From positions 1,189,935 to 1,253,934 of the forward strand of contig NC_012876.2 of NCBI RefSeq assembly GCF_000003195.3: 64,000 nt of DNA, given 5' to 3'. Position numbers and translations under genes: made by a program. Source of the stretch: Sorghum bicolor. Its lineage: Eukaryota; Streptophyta; Magnoliopsida; Poales; Poaceae. Shown in pieces: positions 56,906-64,000 of this stretch (position 1 is its first letter; every line of letters starts with the position of its first letter). A model generated the notes under the pieces. That model ran no database searches, was not told the DNA's origin, and saw only the letters and a program-made list of their open reading frames with translations.

Positions 56906-59900
56906 ATGGCGGAGACGGCGATCGCGGCGGTGCTGTCCAAGTTCGGCGAGCTGGCGGCGAGAGAGGCCAAGATACTGCTGGAGGTGGGCGACGACATGAC
57001 GCTGCTGCGCGACCGCCTCGAGTGGCTGCAGGCCTTCATCGGCGACGCAGACATCAAGCGCCGGGCCGGCACCGATCAGTTGACTCTCGTGTGGGTGCGC
57101 CAGACACGCGACGTCGCCTTCCAAGCCGAGGATGCGCTCGACCAATTTGTTTACCAGGTTAGCTATATATATATGCCTACTCTCACTCAGGGTCCATTAT
57201 TCGCAAACCACTATTAGTCAATGCAATGCAATTTTTTATCAGGTTATATTATGTATTTAGATTAGAAAACCAAACGACCACTAAGCCATAACAACACTAA
57301 TCACTACCGGCCGGGCTGCCAGTCACCGGCCGGCCGGGGAGAGATTCAACAGGTCCCAGATCGATTCATCCACGTCAGAGAGAAGGAGATCAACACGTCA
57401 TAGATAGATACATCCACACCAGAAAAATTATTTAACACATGACAAATCGTTTCATCGAGCACACAAAGAACACTTGACGAAGAACGAACAAGTCGAGCAC
57501 TACCGGACACAGCCGCTTTGCCAAGTGCTTGACAATCTTTGTCCTCGGCAAAGCAGCCTTTGCCGAGAGGGCTGTCGGTAAAATATTTCTTTGCCGAGTG
57601 TCATGCTCTCGGCAAACTACGACCGTTGGCAAAGGTGGCCAGCCTGAGGGTGGCCAGTAGCCATCTGCTGTTAGTCTTTGCCGAGCATCTCGCCGTTTGG
57701 CACTCGATAAAGATTGTTTTATTTTCTTTTTTAAAAAATATTTTGCCGAGTGCCTTATGACCTGGCTCTAGCCTCGCGCGCGACTTGCCTTGCGACTCTA
57801 GGGGGCGGCGCGGCGCTGTCGTTGGTACCTCAACGCACGCCACCAAGCCGGCCGGCCTCAAATTAAACACACATCCTCGATCGGGGCCATCATGCTGAAT
57901 GTCGTCGACGAGGCCTCCTGTACGTGCACCATCGAGAGAGGGCCGGCCGGCGAGGGAAAGAGAGAGACTGCTGGTACGGTGCGGTGTGGTGCTGGGTGAG
58001 AGAGAGTGTGATCGAGCTAGGGAGATGGAAGACAGAGCACTCCACGATGGATCTGAGGGAGACATACCTGAATTGTTTTTTTTTTTTTGAGGTAATGGGG
58101 GTGGGGCCGTGGGGGCTGCAGAACCAATCAATTACAAGAGTAGTAGAACACAGGGGTGGTAACCATTACATTCAGTCTAGATACTTTACATTATATATGG
58201 AACAACTAAATTACACATTTAACTCAACTACTGAGCGTTCTGCAACCAGGAACCGATACTTGAATTGTTTTCAAAGACTGGACTTCAGTCATGTTATCTT
58301 CATTGTATTTTAGTAACCGAGGACAAGTGGGTCTCTGTATGTAACTCTTTTTTCATGACATATATAATTAATAATGGACATGCTAGTAACATGTACATCA
58401 ATTTTGTTCTTCAATAACAGGTTGACCTAAAAAGCCAGGGTTATCGATCTTGGAAGAAAATGTGGTATAAATACTTGACTGGTTTCTGCACCCAGATCGT
58501 CAGTCGACATGGCATGTCTGCCCGAATCAAAAGAATCAATAGGAGACTCGCAAAAATCTCAGACAGTCAAAAGGAGTACAACATCGTGTATAAACCATTA
58601 GCGCAAGTGATATCTTCCACGTCAGGCACTTCATCATGGTATATATCTATATATTTATATCTATATCTATACCTACCTAATAATAAAGAAGTAAAATTTC
58701 AGACTCTTTTTTTCATCCATCTATTTGTTTGGTCTGTCTTCCTTTAACTACCGGGCAATGAAGAGTTTCTTCCATAGGTAGTCGAGAGTTTCTTCCGTCT
58801 AAAATTATATAACTAAACATATAGTTAGGACAAATAGATTTCTCCGAGCCTGAATAAACTAAATAGGAATAAGAATCCTAAGATCCAACACAACCTTGAG
58901 ATTACAACTTGAACCATTTCAACATATATGAATTCAATTCATCACTTCGAGTCACTCCTTCATAAGATCCAAGAATGATTTGATTCTCCACATAATGTGA
59001 CTTCCCATACACTAATAAAATATGCAGCGATTTCTAGAGGCGCATTGACCTTTTTTAGAGACACCAAAAAAACAACTATATCTATAAATCCATTAATAAG
59101 ATCCTCTTAAGAGGCCTGCTTCTATATATTAATATCATGTGTCCACACCAATCTGGGCGGACCATCTTAGCCCAAGAATGTGCTGATAGTCTATAAACGG
59201 AGAAACCCTAGTTTTTTTCTCTTCCTCGCCTTTGTAGACCAAGTCACACCCTTCTCTTTACCCGCATTAGCCCATCTCTATCCTTTCTTTTTCTCTCTCT
59301 CCCCCCTGAGCAGTCTAGCAGTGGCCCTAGACACACTAGTCCTTCTCTCCCTTTCTCCCTCTTCTCGAGCCATTTGGCAATGATGCTCATAGTGTTCGCG
59401 CGTGGAGTAGTAGCTGATCTGATGAAGATGTGGCGACATGGTTGGTGACCTGTTAGAGGTGGTAACCCTATTATGGGTTGGGTCCTTGTGGCCCTCAGTG
59501 GGCTTGCCGAGCCTTTTTTAATTCCTAAAATTATTTATGAAGGTAGGTATTTGTGACCGCCTCTGTTAGTCTCAATTAACAATAACATCACATGGGAGGC
59601 GAATGTGACACAAATATCTACAAATTGTGTTTTATTATCTCTAATAACTATTCATGTTCTAGTGATAGCTTGATTACTATGAAGACCAAATACAAGTACT
59701 CTCTTATTGAGTTTAAGCCATGGTCCTTCAATACCCATGCTTATGTTTCGCTATCTTCACTCTCTCAAGCTATCCCAAGCCACATAGTGATTTGAACTAA
59801 CAACAATCATACAATGAAATCCACCTCATGAAGCCCATCTTCATATTCTTGATTTGGTAAGCAAGCTCTCAAAATGATACCATTATTCCATATGCATGCT

Positions 59901-62900
59901 CTAATGTCTCATTGATACTTCACAACTATGCCTGCCTTCGCACATGATGCATTAATATTCCACAAAACATAAACATGCTAACACAATGTGGCAGTTCCTT
60001 TTGCACATGACCATGTTTTTTCAACAAAATTATATTCTAGCTTGCCATTCGTTCGCTTATGCATTCTTGACTAAACCTCAACTACCAATCAACCATCAAT
60101 CTCTTCTCATTCATGAAAGCAGTCCATGTTTGAGACTAGTCGATATCTATTTCTCTTGTCCCATTTTTATTTATCAACAATACTTGCTTCATCTTCATTT
60201 GAGATATGACATGAGTTTGGTATGATCATTTCCAACATGAAATTTACTTAAAACATATCAACACATTAGTCCTTTAATTATTTTGTCATTTAACCATGAA
60301 AATCCACTAGGGGTCCTAAATGCACTTCAAGGAGCCTATCTAGTTGTCCTCCAAAACCTTTGCCTTCTGCCCATTGCCAATTTTCCACATATATCCCATC
60401 TTAGCAACCGATGCATCCCACCCAAATCGTTTCCAAAATATGACGGGTATGTGTGACAATGAGCGAGAGAGGTGGTGGCACCCAAGGTGTAGGGAGGCCA
60501 AGTTGTGTCTCTCCCCCACCCCCACCCCAACCGAGCCTCATATTTAGGGGTGTTTGGCATGGCTCCTACTCGAATGCTCCTTCGGAGGAGCTAGAGCTAG
60601 ATGGAAGGAGCCACAAATCATAGCTCCTAAACCATACACAAGAACACCTTTTTGGCTCCTCTACTATTCACTAAAAATGCTCATGCTCTTTTATTGTTGG
60701 GTACAACTGTTAGAGTCGGAGCTGAAATTATTGTGCCAAATAGGCCCTTATAGACCTTACTAAAGGGCTTCTTCCCTATAGGCCTATTAGGACTCTAATG
60801 GATGATCAACATCCTATTTTAGCCCACTTATTGATCTGATCTGTAATAGGTATATATGATTGTCTCTTGGCCACATCACCAACAAAATATCTATGTATAT
60901 GTGTACACATCAAATTTTATATAGGGAAATGTCGTTGGATGATGGCTGAAGTGATCGATCATACAACATGATGCCTTGAGCCATATACTAGCATCTAGCC
61001 TACCTATCCTTTTTGTAGTTTACATTGTGAAGTCAATGTCAATATATCTCCTTGTGCAATTAATTAAAATAGGAACAATAATACTAATTCACTGCAGGTC
61101 AGATGATCCTGTGGCGCCTATAGATGAGAATGTGAAGCTACTTGGGGAGATGTTATTTCATGAAGATCCCCAGCTAATGTTCTTCTTCATAACCGGGGAG
61201 AGTGGTATCGGGAAGAATACCGTTGTAATAAATATGTTGGACTCTGATAAAATGCCGACCGAGTTGAAAATTGTTTTGTTTAGGGTGCCACCAGGTGCCA
61301 CCGTGGATCTTGTACTCATGGAAATATACAAGAGAGCTGCAGGTGATATTTATTTCACAGAGGAGGGACAAATAGAGTTAAGTGATCCAAAGGCAGACGA
61401 CATTGATCATGATTATGTTGATATTAGTGAGAAGATTCGGCGTGTCTTGGTAGGGAATCGGTATCTTCTGATTTTGGGTGGCACATACTCCAAAACTATG
61501 TTCAATTGTGTGAGGGCAAGCCTGCCTGATAGCAACAATGGAAGCCGAGTGCTGCTAATACTAGACAATGAGGACGAACAAGTCGCATGGCATGCTTATA
61601 GCATGATCCAAGGAGGCATCAACGGAATCTTCATGAGACGTCTGGATGAAAAAGGGAGCGGACTATTGTTTCGTTCGAGGGCCTTCAGTAAAGTAGACAT
61701 AAGTGATTATGGAGACATGATGACAACCAACAACATGTATAATGAAATTGTTTATGATATAACTGGAGGTTACCCTCTGGCTATAGTGGTTCTGGCAGGA
61801 CTACTCCGATTCAAGGAGAGGCCTGGGCAGTGGGAAGCAGTGCTGCAGCTGCTTAGGCCTACTACTGGCCCAAGAAGGATGGAAGAAGCATCACTAGCCA
61901 CTATAGTACAAGGTGGCAACAACAGTTGTGAAGCAGGCAACCAACAACAGCAGATAATTGATCAAGCTAATAACAACAACCTTGTGTCATTGTCGTCCTC
62001 ATCCACAACAAGCAGAACAACAACAGCGATCGAGAGAGTCTTCTGGGCAAGCTTTGAAGACCTTCCCAACGACATCAAGTCATGCTTCCTATACTTGGCT
62101 GCTTTCCCAAAGAACACCGACTTCTTTGCCAATGGCGTCGTGAGGATGTGGATTGCAGAGGGATTCATCAAGCCACAAAAGGCCAGCAAGACTATGGAGG
62201 AGCTAGGTTATGACTACGTCAAGGAGCTGGTCCTACGATGCCTTGTCCAGGTTCGATCGGTCCGTGACAACTTTGATGACATTTTTGATACCCGCCTCCG
62301 TATTCACCCAAGGCTCAATGAGCTCCTGTATTCAGAAGCTCGTGAGGCTGGCTTCATGGAGGCACATGACATGAGTGTGATACGCCATGTCTTTGTTCCA
62401 CCATCAGTGCGTCGCCTCTCTTATATGGGCATCAGCGACAGATATACCACTGCCCCATTCACCAAGAGGCAATTCCCCAAGTTACGTACCTTTACATGCT
62501 GGTATACCACTGCCCAGAACCAGGAGGAGGAGGAGCCAACAACAGTTTGCCATGATGATATCAAGTTTCTTTGTGGCTCCAAATTGATTCGCGTGATCCA
62601 AACAGGTCCACTAAGGCTTAAGGAGTTGCCAGATAAGATCGGTGACATGATCCACTTGCGCTACTTAGCTGTTAACAGCAAGTACCTCAAGGAGATCCCA
62701 TCCAGCATAAAAAGGTTGCTCAACCTGCAGACTTTGGACATAAGGTGCACTCAAGTGGACAAGATTCACCCAGGCTTCTGGAAGATAAGGACACTGCGAC
62801 ATGTGCTTGCAGACAAGCTTATGCTTCCAGAGAACAACATTGTCGAGGATGAAGAACTGGGTGAGTTGCAAACGCTACAGGGCGTGAAACCTGCCACCGC

Positions 62901-63354
62901 CGCCGCTGCCGGCGGGGGCGGCCGACGAGAAGGAGAATGGACACAACACAATTGTCCCCTGCACAAGATGACCAAGTTGCGGTCACTGTATCTGCATGGG
63001 ATCTTACGTGATAAACATGGGGCAGCATTGGAGAGTGCTCTCACAAAGATGCATCTTCTTGGCCGCTTGGAGCTGCAAGGTGATGTTCCTTCATGTGTCT
63101 TCACCGCATGGAGCCTTCGGTGCCTCCAGGTGCTAAGGCTCTTTGGTACCGTGGAATGGCCTGAGGTTGGGTGGGATGCTAGCAAGGTCCGGCCCAACCT
63201 CGTTATGCTCCAATTACGCCCAACCAACAAGGTGCCCCAACACATGCAAGTGGAAATCGACAGGATTCACAAGCGTAACCAAGACTTGACACTAGCTGTG
63301 ATTTCTACTACTGCTACACAAGGAGATGACTTTAAGGAGATACTAATTGAATAA
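56906..63354 (+). CDS. CC-NB-LRR (NLR) protein with degenerate nucleotide-binding motifs
   Basis: Exons 56906-57157, 58421-58638 and 61098-63354 join in frame to 908 aa. Residues 1 to about 150 are an Rx-type coiled coil with the EDVID-like AEDALDQF (74-81). The NB-ARC follows: P-loop GESGIGKNT (190-198), with Asn197 in place of the usual Thr; kinase-2 RYLLILGGTY (278-287), with Gly-Gly where Asp-Asp is usual; an RNBS-B-like GSRVLLILDNEDEQVA; GLPL-like GGYPLAIVVLAGLL; RNBS-D CFLYLAAFPKN (from 486); MHD replaced by IHP (559-561). A Gln/Asn/Ser-rich insert precedes IERVFWASFEDLP. LRRs occupy about 650-890 (for example LRYLAVNSKYLKEIPSSIKRL, LQTLDIRC), and no extra integrated domain is seen. A sensor or helper-dependent immune receptor is inferred. 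The frame is intact, arguing against simple decay. Introns are enlarged by transposons. Confidence 0.92.
57498..57760. mobile_element. CACTA-type remnant in NLR intron 1
   Basis: CACTACCGGACACAG at 57498 resembles a CACTA terminus, and the next 250 bp carry repeated TTTGCCGAG/CTCGGCAAA/TTTGCCAAGTG motifs, the subterminal repeats of a common grass CACTA group. The opposite end was not found. Confidence 0.6.
58064..58271 (-). mobile_element. Non-LTR insertion (antisense) with 16-bp target duplication, NLR intron 1
   Basis: ATACCTGAATTGTTTT (58064-58079) and ATACTTGAATTGTTTT (58256-58271) flank an insert that starts with a poly-T run followed by GAGGTAATGGGGGTGGGGCC, that is a poly-A tail on the minus strand. 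One mismatch separates the two target copies. Confidence 0.7.
58646..58760 (+). mobile_element. Helitron 5' end beside the NLR exon 2 donor
   Basis: ATCTATACCTACCTAATAAT followed by AAAGAAGTAAAATTTC resembles the start of the Helitron at 54657 (ATACCTAATACTAAAGAGGC and AGAATTTTTGG). It lies 8 bp or a few more inside intron 2. The 3' end could not be found, so the extent is unknown. Confidence 0.45.
60546..60748. repeat. MITE in NLR intron 2
   Basis: Left end AGGGGTGTTTGGCATGGCTCC and right end GGAGCTGAAATTATTGTGCC followed by AAATAGGCCCT are imperfect inverse complements around a GAGCTAGAGCTAG / GGAGCCACAAATC interior. Confidence 0.6.
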
Positions 63355-64000
63355 CAGAACCATGCACGTCACGCATGGCTCAAGCAAGTAACCTGCAAGC
63401 AGCATGATTGTATTACTCTATGCATGCATGTCATGGTGTACATATATCCATATTCATATTTCATTCTTCAGTTCTATGATGTGTATCAGGATGGAACAAT
63501 TGTTGTATTGTGTTGTATTGCTACTGTTGTTGTTACTACTAACACCACCAACACTACTATTGTATATGCTACCGGCGTTGTGTACCACCATCTACCTACT
63601 CTGTATTCTGACCCTGATTGTTCCATTCGAATCATCTGAGCCCAACTTTTCTGTTTGGTGCAATAGATCGACCTCCACGTCGGCATCAATGCCTACCATG
63701 TTGGTGGCGTGTGCCATCTAGGTGCTCCGAACAATGCCAGCACCGTGGACCACCACGCCATCCCCGCCACGCTGGTGACAATCACCACTCTCCCAAGCGG
63801 TCCTAGCCCTAACCTCACGTGCTAGGAACGCTAGGGTTGTGTCTCTAAACATGAAGAGCTACATCTGCTTTCCTGGTGGTCTCTCTCCCATCCGTTTTCT
63901 CTAGCTACCGTTCGCACACTTTCAACCATCTGCGCCTCACATTGTGTCAGCTCTAAGGGGTAGTGGTATGCATGGTTGATGGATTCAGCTCTAGGATATA
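63355..64000. other. 3' flank of the NLR gene
   Basis: The first part is probably the NLR 3' UTR. The rest has no gene that I can recognise; short frames with CTA/TTG runs are low-complexity. Confidence 0.45.

Noticed and set aside
1..64000. CRISPR arrays, bacterial operons, tRNA genes
   Set aside because: No regularly spaced repeats, no prokaryotic gene organisation, and no tRNA-like A and B boxes with a clover-leaf were found by eye; a tRNAscan run would be needed to exclude tRNAs fully.

Overview
This is nuclear plant DNA. It has intron-containing genes with GT-AG (and two probable GC-AG) splice sites, plant-only families (MIKC MADS-box, class III peroxidase, CC-NB-LRR, GDSL esterase, SDH6), organelle-targeted nuclear genes, and many grass-type MITEs, Helitrons and CACTA/hAT remnants. 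The GC-rich first exons, the MITEs starting GGCCTTGTTTAG and the close match of several proteins to rice families point to a panicoid grass, most likely Sorghum or a close relative. The species is inferred from remembered family features; no database search was possible.

Layout. 1-4.07 kb: repeats (MITEs, a truncated non-LTR element). 4.07-7.21 kb, minus: plastid-type ribosome recycling factor, 11 coding exons, divergent from a small conserved plant gene (7.51-9.40 kb, plus) across a 297-bp shared promoter rich in GGCCCA/TGGGCC. 9.2-12.4 kb: a tandem duplication of that gene's 3' end, with a dead exon copy and later insertions. 12.4-21.6 kb: two head-to-tail Helitron-like units with GC-rich, gene-like 5' parts. 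21.6-26.9 kb: mostly empty, AT-rich. 27.06-29.82 kb, plus: MADS26-like (AGL12 clade) transcription factor. 30.94-33.17 kb, minus: SDH6, a plant-specific subunit of respiratory complex II. 33.3-35 kb: MITEs and a Helitron end. 35.05-37.45 kb, plus: F-box/LRR/FBD protein. 38.69-43.29 kb, plus: secreted GDSL esterase/lipase whose 3.4-kb first intron carries a U2 snRNA-like sequence. 46.3-48.7 kb, minus: decayed hAT transposon. 49.43-50.39 kb, plus: intronless class III peroxidase. 52.97-53.54 kb, minus: two-exon secreted 10-cysteine defensin-like peptide. 54.5-56.0 kb: a second copy of the peroxidase promoter, without the gene, split by a Helitron. 56.91-63.35 kb, plus: CC-NB-LRR protein with degenerate nucleotide-binding motifs.

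The genes do not form one pathway. RRF and SDH6 are organelle housekeeping genes and both have GGCCCA-type promoters. The last 15 kb (peroxidase, defensin-like peptide, NLR) has a defence flavour and is also the part most reworked by transposons. I found no clear evidence of a wholly new system. The most unusual items are the variant U2-like sequence, the duplicated and transposon-split peroxidase promoter, two Helitrons whose empty sites can be read inside the same window, the duplicated start-codon/splice-donor cassette of the F-box gene, and the NLR with lost Walker A Thr and Walker B Asp residues. Exon coordinates were worked out by hand from splice sites and reading frame; UTR ends are not determined.
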